This document shows positions 1 through 8,800 of a DNA stretch of 64,000 nucleotides, in pieces. The stretch lies in assembly GCF_010093345.1 (NCBI RefSeq), contig NZ_PDWT01000001.1, positions 1,178,001-1,242,000 on the forward strand, given 5' to 3'. The notes under the pieces were generated by a model, which saw only the letters and a list, made by a program, of their open reading frames with translations, ran no database searches and was not told where the DNA came from. Every line of letters starts with the position of its first letter. Position 1 is the first letter of the stretch. The DNA comes from Pseudoxanthomonas yeongjuensis (GTDB taxonomy: Bacteria; Pseudomonadota; Gammaproteobacteria; Xanthomonadales; Xanthomonadaceae). The translations under genes and the position numbers were made by a program.

Positions 1-451
1 TTGCCGCAGCGCGCTGGAACCGCTGGTCGCCCGACTTTCCGACCTGTCGCCGCCGCCGAAACTGATCGACGGGCAGGCGCGCGAAGCCATGGTCGCGGCG
101 GACGTGGTGCTGCTGGCCTCGGGCACGGCTACGCTGGAGGCGATGCTGGCCAAGCGGCCGATGGTGGTGGGTTACAAGGTCGCGCCGTGGACCTATCGCA
201 TCGTCAAGGCCTTCGGCATGTTGAAGGTGGAGCGTTATGCCCTGCCCAACGTGCTGGCCGGCGCCGACCTGGCGCCGGAACTGATGCAGGACGAATGCAC
301 GCCATCGAACCTGTCGGCGGCGGTGACCAACCTGTTCCAGCACCCGGAAATCGTCGGCGCGCTGCAGCCGCAGTATCGTGAGCTGCACGAAGCCCTGCGC
401 CAGGATGCGTCGGCACGCGCGGCCGACGCCATCGCCAGGCTGGTGCGATGA
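1..451 (+). CDS. lpxB: Lipid-A-disaccharide synthase, C-terminal part
   Basis: The gene is cut by the left edge of the window; about 149 C-terminal residues are visible in frame 2. LpxB condenses UDP-2,3-diacylglucosamine with lipid X to form the lipid A disaccharide at the inner membrane. The visible segment carries the glycosyltransferase GT-B style C-terminal block ([11 protein letters not shown], then [14 protein letters not shown]), which matches the conserved donor-binding region of LpxB. It ends in TGA at 449-451, overlapping the ATG of rnhB by 4 bases (ATGA), so the two genes are translationally coupled. The lpxB-rnhB-dnaE order is typical of Xanthomonadaceae. Identity is sure from motif and context; the N-terminal part lies outside the window. 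Confidence 0.93.
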   Translation, partial: CRSALEPLVARLSDLSPPPKLIDGQAREAMVAADVVLLASGTATLEAMLAKRPMVVGYKVAPWTYRIVKAFGMLKVERYALPNVLAGADLAPELMQDECTPSNLSAAVTNLFQHPEIVGALQPQYRELHEALRQDASARAADAIARLVR

Positions 452-1080
452 ACGTCGCCACCCCTCTTCTGGTGGCCGGGGTCGATGAGGCCGGACGCGG
501 ACCGCTGGCCGGACCGGTTTCGGTCGCGGCGGTGATCCTGGATCCGTCGCGGCCCATCGCCGGACTGGACGACTCGAAGAAACTCAGCGAAAAAAAGCGC
601 GAGATGCTGTATCCGCTGATCGTCGAACGCGCGCTGGCCTGGCGTATCGAATTCGTCGATGCCGCCGAAATCGATGCATTGAACATCCTGCAGGCCACAC
701 TGACCGGCATGCGTCGTGCACTGCATGCGCTGTCGCCCGCGGCGCAGCTCGCGCGCATCGACGGCAACCGCCTGCCGCGCGACCTGCCCTGCCCGGCGCA
801 AGCGATCATCGGCGGCGATGCGCTCGAACCGGCGATCATGGCCGCCTCGATCCTGGCCAAGGTCGCGCGCGACCGCGCGATGCACGCGCTGCACCTCGAG
901 TACCCGCAATACGGTTTCGACCGGCACAAGGGCTATCCCAGCGCGGCGCATCTCGCCGCGCTCTCGGCGCATGGCCCCTGCCCGCAGCACCGGCGCAGTT
1001 TCGCGCCAGTGCTGCATGCCTGCAACGCGCGCGGATACCCCCCCCGCGAACGCGCCCCAGCCCTCATCTCCACTGGCTAG
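448..1080 (+). CDS. rnhB: Ribonuclease HII
   Basis: This 210-residue protein removes ribonucleotides embedded in DNA and cleaves the RNA strand of RNA-DNA hybrids. The N-terminal motif [14 protein letters not shown] supplies the catalytic pair D13 and E14. Two further acidic residues fall at the expected places, D105 (ARIDGN) and D124 (GGDA), followed by the conserved [12 protein letters not shown] segment. Length is normal for the family. The start is set by the ATGA overlap with lpxB. The last about 15 residues (after HRRSFAPV) are proline-rich and not conserved. The stop TAG overlaps head-on with the stop of the convergent minus-strand gene at 1077. Confidence 0.96.
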   Translation: MNVATPLLVAGVDEAGRGPLAGPVSVAAVILDPSRPIAGLDDSKKLSEKKREMLYPLIVERALAWRIEFVDAAEIDALNILQATLTGMRRALHALSPAAQLARIDGNRLPRDLPCPAQAIIGGDALEPAIMAASILAKVARDRAMHALHLEYPQYGFDRHKGYPSAAHLAALSAHGPCPQHRRSFAPVLHACNARGYPPRERAPALISTG

Positions 1081-1568
1081 CCGAAAGGACGCGGCCCCGT
1101 CGGACGGATGATCACGCCACCGGCGAATGCAACCCCCGGCGTGCCCTTTTCGCCTTCCACGCGCACCTCGTAGTCGTACAGTCCCGGGGTCGCGTCGCGA
1201 CGTATGGTCGCCTCGGCTATCTGTTGCGGCAAAGACGAGAAAGTACGTTCGCGGATATCGCCGTCGTATTCCGCCCTTGTCGGGCTCTCGGTCGAAGGCG
1301 CATCGGCAACCGTATGACCCGATCCGTGATCCACCGGAAAGCCTTCGGGGAAGACCAGCTTGAACGCACGCTGTTCGTTGGACGCGGTGTGCCAGACCAC
1401 CCGGTCCCCCGCATACAGGATCACCATGGCCGCATCGACCAGCGGCGAACCATCCTCCTTGTAGGAAACCTTTATCAGGGAAGCACGCGGCGGATGCACG
1501 CCATCGGACAGATCATCCGCGCCACCCCCGACTTCCGCCTTGCTCTCATTGCCATCATCGATCGCCAT
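1077..1568 (-). CDS. Hypothetical protein, possible cupredoxin-like fold without copper ligands
   Basis: A 163-residue soluble protein of unknown function. The ATG at 1568 is chosen because a GGGAG lies 8 bases upstream. There is no signal peptide. The middle part ([17 protein letters not shown], then a distal PGLYDYEV) recalls the beta-sandwich pattern of cupredoxins, but the usual Cys/His/Met copper ligands near the C-terminal strand are not seen, so a copper function is not supported. It lies 52 bases downstream of the winged-helix/TPR regulator on the same strand and is probably cotranscribed with it, so it may belong to that signalling unit. The fold suggestion is inference. Confidence 0.6.
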   Translation of the reverse strand: MAIDDGNESKAEVGGGADDLSDGVHPPRASLIKVSYKEDGSPLVDAAMVILYAGDRVVWHTASNEQRAFKLVFPEGFPVDHGSGHTVADAPSTESPTRAEYDGDIRERTFSSLPQQIAEATIRRDATPGLYDYEVRVEGEKGTPGVAFAGGVIIRPTGPRPFG

Positions 1569-1620
1569 GTGTTGCACTCCCGGTTAGTGCGCCATCCATG
1601 GAGCGGAGGGTCCAGCTTGC

Positions 1621-3837
1621 TCAACGCACGGATTTCTCTCCCGTCCGTGCGTGGAAACGCTTCAGGAATGGATTGGTCCTGATCATGCTTTCCGATATCC
1701 CCCCCTCGCGCGCCCATGCTTCGCGCTTCATCACATCTTCCTTGCTGCCGATGAGGGTCATGGTCTGTGCGTTGTACCAACCCACTTCGCCGCGCTCGGT
1801 TCCCAGCGCCTCGGACCTGGCGACCAGTTCGCGGGCTTTTCCGGCGTCGCCGAGATTGACCCGGTACCAGCCCAAGGCAGCCAGCGCGCGCGCATCGTCG
1901 GGTTTTATCTTCAGATATTGCTCCGCCATGCTCGCGGCGCGCAGGAAAGGTTCCCGCGAACGGCCCGCATCGGCCGGATCCGCCAGCAGCGCTTCCGCCA
2001 GGTAGCCCCATATCTGGAAATCGCCTGCGTCGATCTCCAGCGCACGACGGAACAGGGTCGCCGCCGCCGCGTAGTCGCCTTCCTGGTATTTGAGCGCGCC
2101 GTAGTTGCTCAGCACCGCATCCGTCGGCCTGATGCCGATGGAATGCTCGAAGGCCTTCGTGGCTTCCGGGTTGTTGCCCGCATTGACGTAAAGCCCGCCC
2201 AGGCTGCTCCACAACTCCGCATCGCCGGGACGCAGGTCCACTGCCTTGCGATAGGACTCTATGGCTTCGGGAAGGTGATTGTTGCTGTACTGCCAATAGC
2301 CGATCGCGGAAAGGACGGAAGCGTCATCGGGCCGGAATTCGCGCGCAAGTTCGAAATATTTCCGCGCATTGTCCTGTTGGCCCTTTCCCGCATAGGCCTT
2401 GGCCATGCCCAGGTACGCGCTCGGCTTCAACGCGGGATCGGCTTCTGCCTTGGCGTAATACCCCAATGCCTGGTCGAATTTCCCTCGCGCCTGCTGCAAC
2501 TCGCCCAGGGCGAGATCGACTTCGCCCAACCCCGGGTCCATTTTCACCGCCCGCAGGCAGGCATCGCGGGCACGCTGATAAGCATTGGCGTCGCGAAGGG
2601 ACTCGAACCGGAACAGTTCGGAACGGCAGATGCCGGCCTGGGCCAGGGCGAATCCACTGTCGGCGGCCAGCGCCTGCTTGAACAAGCCGATGGCATGTTC
2701 GAAATCCCCGTCCACCGCGGATAACCGCAACTGTTGCAGGCCCATCAGATAGGCATCGAAAGCGGCGACGTTCCGGGTCGGCGCCAGACGCTTGGCCAAC
2801 GCTTCCTTCCGGCCCGGGATGGCCCCCAGCAACGATCGGACGACCTCGTCCGCGATCTCGGTCTGGGTCGCGAACACTCCGGATATTTCATGGTCGTAGG
2901 TCTTGCTCCAGAGGGTGTAGCCGGTGGTGGTGTCGGACAGCCGCGCATTGATCCTCAACTTCGTTCCTTCGCGACGCACGCTGGCATCGAGCACCGTGGC
3001 GACGCCGAGGCGCTCGCCCAATGCCTTCACATCGGTCTCGCGGGTGGCCGCTACGGCCGGGGACATTTCCGCGGCCACGGTGAGCCCTTGCACACCGGCG
3101 AGGGCATCGTGCATTTCCAGCGCCAGGCCTTCGGCGAAGTAATCGTCGTCGCGATTGCCGCCGAGGTTCTCGAACGGCATCACCGCGATCGATGCATCGG
3201 CGCGCGGGTTCGAACGGGAAGAACGTCCGTCCCATAACGAAACGACCGCGATCACCAACACCAGCACCGCCGCGGGTACCCACCAGCGATGCACATGCTC
3301 ATGCGCGCGATGCAGCTCCTGGTCGGCGACGGCATGGTCGTGTTCGCCGAGCGGCGCAACGGTCGCCGGTGCCGTGGCCTGCGCAATCGCAGACCTAGCG
3401 TCGGCCGGGACCGCGATGGCCGGCGGCATCGGTCCGCCATCATCGGTCGCCTCGATCGATGCCTTCACGATCGCCGGCCCTTCCGGTTCGAGCTCCCCGA
3501 TGAACCGGTACCCCAGCGCATGCTGGGTCTGGATGTAGCGCGGCTGCTGCACGTCGTCTTCCAGCACGCTGCGCAATTGCGCGATGGCCCGGGTCAGCAC
3601 GCCCGGAGTGACGTGGCGGTGGCCCCAGACCTCGTCCAGCAGCTCGTCGCGGCCCAGCAACTCGCCCGGATGCCGCAGCAGCGCGATCAGCACGGCGAAA
3701 GCCTTGGGCTCCAGCGCCTGCGCCTGCCCGTCGCGGCTCAGGGTGTGCGCAGGCACATCGACCTCGATCCGGTCGAAGCGGTAGTGCTCGCCCCCGCTGG
3801 ACGTGGATCCGGCGGCCCCGCCTGGTTTCATCGCCAC
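1621..3837 (-). CDS. Membrane-anchored winged-helix regulator with TolB-like and TPR domains
   Basis: A 738-residue CadC-like one-component regulator. Residues about 17-115 form an OmpR/PhoB-type winged helix (FDRIEVDVPAHTLSRDG at the start; YIQTQHALGYRFIG at the wing). A linker leads to one membrane helix at about 185-203 (WWVPAAVLVLVIAVVSLW). The periplasmic part opens with a TolB/FlgO-like domain (SIAVMPFENLGG, then ADEVVRSLLG), followed by many tetratricopeptide repeats to about residue 700 (for example DLALGELQQARGKFDQALGYY). Such proteins bind DNA from the membrane and sense through the periplasmic domain; the ligand is unknown. It is transcribed divergently from the gene at 3980 with about 140 bases between them, making that gene group a likely target. 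Confidence 0.88.
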   Translation of the reverse strand: MAMKPGGAAGSTSSGGEHYRFDRIEVDVPAHTLSRDGQAQALEPKAFAVLIALLRHPGELLGRDELLDEVWGHRHVTPGVLTRAIAQLRSVLEDDVQQPRYIQTQHALGYRFIGELEPEGPAIVKASIEATDDGGPMPPAIAVPADARSAIAQATAPATVAPLGEHDHAVADQELHRAHEHVHRWWVPAAVLVLVIAVVSLWDGRSSRSNPRADASIAVMPFENLGGNRDDDYFAEGLALEMHDALAGVQGLTVAAEMSPAVAATRETDVKALGERLGVATVLDASVRREGTKLRINARLSDTTTGYTLWSKTYDHEISGVFATQTEIADEVVRSLLGAIPGRKEALAKRLAPTRNVAAFDAYLMGLQQLRLSAVDGDFEHAIGLFKQALAADSGFALAQAGICRSELFRFESLRDANAYQRARDACLRAVKMDPGLGEVDLALGELQQARGKFDQALGYYAKAEADPALKPSAYLGMAKAYAGKGQQDNARKYFELAREFRPDDASVLSAIGYWQYSNNHLPEAIESYRKAVDLRPGDAELWSSLGGLYVNAGNNPEATKAFEHSIGIRPTDAVLSNYGALKYQEGDYAAAATLFRRALEIDAGDFQIWGYLAEALLADPADAGRSREPFLRAASMAEQYLKIKPDDARALAALGWYRVNLGDAGKARELVARSEALGTERGEVGWYNAQTMTLIGSKEDVMKREAWAREGGISESMIRTNPFLKRFHARTGEKSVR

Positions 3838-3979
3838 TTCCTCACGATCGCCTCACAAGTTCGGCAAAAGCCGACAGAAGGATCGCGCTCCCCTCATGAC
3901 TCATCCGACCGGGTCGGTGGACTCTGGGACCGCGCCGCAACTGCCGCGCAAACCCCTTGACCCCTGTGGAGACAGAACC
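3838..3979. promoter_or_regulatory. Divergent promoter region between regulator and DUF1232 gene
   Basis: This 142-base interval separates two divergent starts. The regulator's first codons are at 3837. On the plus strand a GGAG at 3968-3971 sits 8 bases before the ATG at 3980. It is the natural place for the winged-helix protein to bind, but no clear direct repeat or consensus -35/-10 pair can be named with confidence. Confidence 0.4.
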
Positions 3980-4630
3980 ATGAACGCGATGCAGAACATC
4001 CAGTATCCCTTGCCCTCAATCCTGTACCTGACGCCTTCCTCCCGCGTGCCCGGCCGTCGCAAGAGCATCGGCCAGTTCCGCCTCAACAGCCTCGACCTGG
4101 ACCGCTTCAACCGCCTGCTGGGCCGTCTGGGCAGGCTGGCCCCACTGATCGCCGACCAGGTGGTCACCGCGGCCCGCGAGCTCAACCAGGGCAACCGTCA
4201 GGCGGAACCTCCCTGCATCGTCCAACGCGTCCGGATCGCCGAAACGGTCGCCGAAATGGTCGCCGACGCGGCCTGGATGGCCGCCAGCGCCAGCAACACC
4301 GCCGTACCTGCCCGACTGGTGGCCGGATACCTGCAGGAACCGGAAAGCCTGATCCCCGACTGGTTGCCGCAGGTCGGTCGCCTGGACGACGCCATCGTCG
4401 TCGAAACCGCCTGGCCGCGCCTGGCCGACGAAGTCGATGGCTACCTCGACTTCCGCCGCCTGCGCCGGATCGAAGCCGACCTGCGCGGTTGCGCGGAGAA
4501 CGACTTCCGCTTCGACCGCAAGGACTGGCAGGAGCAGCGCCGGGTCGAAGCCGCCTTGAAGGCTCATCGGTGCGCCGTGCGCGAAACCAGCTACCTGCCC
4601 GCTCCGTGCGCGATGTTCCGCATCCACTGA
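3980..4630 (+). CDS. DUF1232 (YkvA-like) domain protein, paralogue A
   Basis: A 216-residue protein starting at the ATG after GGAG (3968-3971); the longer open frame to 3803 runs into the divergent regulator's start and is rejected. Residues about 105-155 match the DUF1232/YkvA pattern: AGYLQEPESLIPDWLPQVG followed by RLDDAIVV. In that family the short hydrophobic segment with a central IPD is typical; the molecular role is unknown. From residue 155 onward it carries a block beginning YLDFRRLR and containing DFRFDRKDW, which recurs in the gene at 5223. The N-terminal 60 residues are basic with no signal peptide. It is likely controlled by the divergent winged-helix regulator. Confidence 0.72.
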   Translation: MNAMQNIQYPLPSILYLTPSSRVPGRRKSIGQFRLNSLDLDRFNRLLGRLGRLAPLIADQVVTAARELNQGNRQAEPPCIVQRVRIAETVAEMVADAAWMAASASNTAVPARLVAGYLQEPESLIPDWLPQVGRLDDAIVVETAWPRLADEVDGYLDFRRLRRIEADLRGCAENDFRFDRKDWQEQRRVEAALKAHRCAVRETSYLPAPCAMFRIH

Positions 4631-4694
4631 TCCGGCGCGCCCACGATAGAACCCGACGCCATCCCCGTACGCATGACCAATGCCGGAGAAACTC

Positions 4695-5051
4695 ATGACC
4701 CGTACCGCCTACAACCTGAATCCGATCCCGATCCCGATCCCGCTTCCGTTCCCCTCCCTGATGTTGCTGTCCGTGATGCTTGCAGCCGCCCTTGTCGCTT
4801 CACCGCGCCTGCACGCCGCCGAAGCCGGAGACCCGGCAACCCGGCGCAGCGCGACTTTCGATTGCGACAAGCGCTTCATCAGCCAGCGCCAGGCCGGCTG
4901 GCTGCTCGGCACCGACAACTTCGGCCAGACCTATGACCGGCGTACGGCGCTCCATGCCGAGGTCGCACGCGCCTGTGCGGCCGGTGTCGCGACAGTTCGC
5001 ATCGAAGGCAGGAAAGCGACACTTGCCGTCGCCCGGCTGTCTGGCCGCTGA
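4695..5051 (+). CDS. Small secreted hypothetical protein
   Basis: A 118-residue protein with a Sec-type signal peptide: after MTRTAYNLN comes a proline/isoleucine run and the hydrophobic core LMLLSVMLAAALVA, with a likely cleavage after LHA. The mature part is about 75 residues with two cysteines (FDCDKRF and RACAAG) that could form a disulfide. The ATG at 4695 is preferred over 4680 because GGAGA (4685-4689) lies 5 bases upstream. It sits between the two paralogues at 3980 and 5223 on the same strand. I recognise no family. Confidence 0.6.
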   Translation: MTRTAYNLNPIPIPIPLPFPSLMLLSVMLAAALVASPRLHAAEAGDPATRRSATFDCDKRFISQRQAGWLLGTDNFGQTYDRRTALHAEVARACAAGVATVRIEGRKATLAVARLSGR

Positions 5052-5140
5052 GCCGCCGGGATCGCTTTGTCCAGGCAGCCTCCAGGCATGCAGAACTTGC
5101 CCTGTCGGCCATTGGTCACAACGACTCCCAGCAGATGCAC

Positions 5141-5170
5141 GTTGCCATCGTGCAGGCCCACGATGGCAAC
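5141..5170. promoter_or_regulatory. Perfect 12-bp hairpin in leader of paralogue B
   Basis: GTTGCCATCGTG (5141-5152) is exactly complementary to CACGATGGCAAC (5159-5170) around a 6-base loop. There is no T tract, so it is not an ordinary terminator. It lies about 50 bases before the start of the gene at 5223 and could act on its transcript or be an operator. Confidence 0.45.
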
Positions 5171-5222
5171 GCACCCCTAGTGAGGGATCACGTTTTCTTG
5201 CCGATATTCCGTGAGGTGTCCC

Positions 5223-5678
5223 ATGTACCGTTTTTCCCCCGACCCGTCGTCCCCCGAACAGTCCACCACTGCCTCCGTCATGACTGCGGCATCCGCCAGC
5301 GACGAACGCCGGCAATTACTCGCGTCGCTGTTGTCCGACCATGAATGGAAATGCGATCCGCCCACCCGTACGCGGCTCGAAGCCCTGCAGCAGTGCCTGC
5401 CACCGGCTGTGATCCCGGCGACCCGCGGCAATTCCGTGTATCCGGCCGAAACCGAATGGACGCTGCTGGCCAACGAGATCGAACGCTACCTCGACTTCCG
5501 CCGCCTGCGCCATCTGGAAGCGCAACTGCACCACTGCCCCGATGCAGATTTCCACTTCGACCGCAACGACTGGGAAGTGGCGCATGCAGCCGAAGCCGCC
5601 CTGGCCGCGCATCTGCGTCACGTCCATGAGGAAAGTTACGTGCCCGAACAGCCGGACCTGTACCTGCACGTGCATTGA
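5223..5678 (+). CDS. Hypothetical protein, paralogue B of the DUF1232 gene
   Basis: A 151-residue soluble protein. ATG 5223 follows GAGGTG (5213-5218). Residues 89-151 repeat the C-terminal block of the gene at 3980: YLDFRRLR, then a cysteine, DFHFDRNDW, EAAL.AH and E.SY.PE; about half the positions are identical by eye. The N-terminal 88 residues are unrelated to DUF1232 and shorter. The pair therefore looks like a duplication in which only the tail domain is kept. Function is unknown. A strong terminator follows directly at 5703. Confidence 0.62.
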   Translation: MYRFSPDPSSPEQSTTASVMTAASASDERRQLLASLLSDHEWKCDPPTRTRLEALQQCLPPAVIPATRGNSVYPAETEWTLLANEIERYLDFRRLRHLEAQLHHCPDADFHFDRNDWEVAHAAEAALAAHLRHVHEESYVPEQPDLYLHVH

Positions 5679-5702
5679 CCCGTTTCCGCGAACTTCCCCT
5701 CC

Positions 5703-5729
5703 AGGCCGCCCGATGGGCGGCCTTTCTTT
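5703..5729 (+). terminator. Rho-independent terminator after paralogue B
   Basis: A 9-bp perfect stem, AGGCCGCCC (5703-5711) and GGGCGGCCT (5715-5723), with a GAT loop is followed by a T-rich run (TTCTTT). Confidence 0.8.
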
Positions 5730-5734
5730 GGTTC

Positions 5735-5800
5735 TGTGGGAGGGGCGTAAGCCCCGATGACTTTACATTGCAAATCATCGGGGCTTACGCCCCTCCCACA
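5735..5800. repeat. REP-like palindrome (TGTGGGAG-GGCGTAAGCC type)
   Basis: Two perfect 26-bp inverted arms, 5735-5760 and 5775-5800, enclose a 14-base loop. The arms start TGTGGGAGGGGCGTAAGCCC. The same family recurs at 33120-33183 and 60403-60539. It lies between paralogue B and dnaE, where it may also block read-through. Confidence 0.88.
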
Positions 5801-5858
5801 ACCACAATGGCTGTCAAGCCTTGTCCGGCCCTACCCCCCGGGCTACCCTGACCTTCGC

Positions 5859-8800
5859 ATGACCTCCCGCTTCATCCACCTCCATCTGCATACCGAATTC
5901 TCGCTGGCGGATTCGACCATCCGCGTGCCCGAGAAACCGGACGAAGCCCGCCCGGACAAGGCCAAGCGGCCCAATCTGCTGAGCCGCGCGGTGGAAATGC
6001 GGCTGCCGGCGCTGGCGGTGACCGACCGCAACAACCTGTTCGCCCTGGTCAAGTTCTACAAGGCGGCGGAATCGGTCGGGATCAAGCCGATCGCCGGCGC
6101 CGACCTTGCCATCATCGATGGCAAGGAAACGCCTTCCCAGCTGACCCTGCTGTGCCGCGACCACACCGGTTACCTGTCGCTGTCGCGCCTGCTGACACGC
6201 GCCTGGCTGGAAGGCCACCACAACGACGGCGTCGCGATCAGTTCCGAATGGCTGCATGAGGATTGCGAAGGCCTGTTCGCCATCGCCGGCCGTGGCAGCC
6301 AGGTAGGCCGGCTGGCCGCCGCCGGCCGGCATGAACAGGCCGAACTCTACCTGGCCGACCTGCAGCGCAGCTTCGGCGAAAACCTGCACCTGGAAATCAC
6401 CCGCACCCAGCGCGAGGGCGAAGAAGCGTTCAACGCCTTCGCCCTGCACGCGGCGGCGGTGCGCGGGTTGCCGGTGATCGCCAGCAACGACGTGCGCTTC
6501 CTCGACCGCGAAGGCTACGACGCGCATGAAGCGCGCGTGTGCATTTCCACCGGCCGCGTGCTGGACGACCCCAAGCGTCCGCGCGAATACAGCGCCGATC
6601 AATACCTGAAGTCGCCGGACGAAATGGCCGCGTTGTTCGCCGACGTGCCCGATGCGATCGACAACACCTGGGCGCTGGCGCAGCGCTGCAACATCGAGAT
6701 GCGGCTGGGCACCTACTTCCTGCCCGCCTATCCGGTACCGGACGACGAGACGCTGGACAGCTGGATCCGCAGCCAGTCGCACGCCGGCCTGGAGGCGCGC
6801 CTGCAGAAGAATCCGCTGGCGCCCGGCCATACCCGCGAGGACTACGTAGCGCGACTGGATTTCGAGCTGGACACCATCTGCAAGATGGGTTTCCCCGGCT
6901 ACTTCCTGATCGTGGCCGACTTCATCCAGTGGGGAAAGAACCATGGCATCCCGATCGGCCCGGGCCGCGGCTCCGGTGCCGGCTCGCTGGTGGCGTGGGC
7001 GTTGCTGATCACCGACCTGGACCCGCTGCCGTACGGCCTGCTGTTCGAACGATTCCTCAACCCGGAACGCGTGTCGATGCCCGACTTCGACATCGACTTC
7101 TGCATGGACCGCCGCGACGAGGTGATCGATTACGTCGCGCAAAAATACGGCCGCGACCGGGTCAGCCAGATCATCACCTACGGCACCATGGCGGCCAAGG
7201 CCGTGGTCCGCGATGCCGGTCGCGTGCTCGGTTTTCCGTACGGTCTGGTGGACGGCGTGGCCAAGCTGATCCCGCTGACCCTGGGCGTGACCCTGAAAGA
7301 CGCGATGGGCGAAGGCAAGAGCGAGATGGTGTCGCAGGAGCTGATCGACCGCTATCGCGACGAAGACGACGTGCGCGACCTGATCGACCTGGCGCGCGAA
7401 CTCGAGGACCTGACCCGCAACGCCGGCAAGCACGCCGGCGGCGTGGTGATCGCACCCACGCCGCTGTCGGACTTCTGCCCGCTGTTCGCCGAACACGACG
7501 AAGGCGCCCGCGGCAGGAATCCGGTGACCCAGTTCGACAAGGACGACGTGGAAGCCGTCGGCCTGGTGAAGTTCGACTTCCTCGGCCTGCGCACGCTGAC
7601 CATCATCGACTGGGCGGTGAAGGCGATCAACCAGCGTCACGCACGCGCCGGACTGCCGCCAGTGGACATCACCGCGATCCCGCTGGACGATGCCAGCGTC
7701 TATCGCGACATCTTCGCCAACGGCAATACCGGCTCGGTGTTCCAGTTCGAATCCTCGGGCATGCGCCGTGCCCTGAAGGAAGCCAAGCCCGACCGGTTCG
7801 AGGACCTGATCGCCCTCAATGCGCTCTATCGCCCCGGCCCGATGGACATGATTCCCTCGTTCGTCGAGCGCAAGCACGGACGCGAGGAATTCGAGTACCC
7901 CGACCCGCGCACCAGGGTCATGCTCGAGGAGACCTACGGCATCATGGTCTACCAGGAGCAGGTCATGCAGATGGCGCAGATCGTCGGCGGCTACTCGCTG
8001 GGCGGCGCCGACCTGCTGCGCCGCGCGATGGGCAAGAAGGTGCCGGCCGAAATGGCCAAGCACCGCGAGATCTTCCGCGAGGGCGCCGGCAAGGATGGCG
8101 TGGGCCAGCGCAAGGCCGACGAGATCTTCGACCTGATGGAGAAGTTCGCCGGCTACGGCTTCAACAAGTCGCACGCCGCCGCCTACTCGCTGGTCGCCTA
8201 CCAGACCGCATGGCTGAAGAAGCACTACCCGGCCGAATTCATGGCCGCCACGCTGTCCTCGGACATGGACAAGACCGACAAGGTGGTCGCCTTCCTCGAT
8301 GAATGCCGCACGTTGAAGCTGGAAGTATTGCCGCCGGAAGTCAATGCGTCGGAATACATGTTCGTGGCCACCGATGCGCGCACCGTGCGCTACGGACTGG
8401 GTGCGATCAAGGGCGTGGGCCGCGGCGCCTGCGAGGCGATCGCCAGCGAACGCGCGCAGGGCGGTCCGTTCGGCACCCTGCTGGATTTCTGCAGGCGCGT
8501 GGATTCGTCCAAGCTCAATCGCCGCGCGCTGGAAGCGTTGGTCAACGCCGGCGCGCTGGACGCGCTGGGCAGCAATCGCGCCTCGCTGATGCTGCAACTG
8601 CCGGAAGTGGTCAAGGCCACCGACCAGTTGACCAAGGAGCGCGAGGCCGGCCAGGTTTCCCTGTTCGGCGGTGGCGATGCCGCACCCGCGCTGGAAGTGG
8701 TGCTGAGCGAAGTGGACGAATGGCCGCTGTCGCAGAAGCTGGCGGGCGAACGCGAAACCCTCGGGCACTATCTCAGCGGCCATCCGCTCGATCCCTGGCG

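Noticed and set aside
5757-5858. An upstream start for dnaE
   Set aside because: The extra 34 codons lie in a REP arm and are not part of DnaE proteins.
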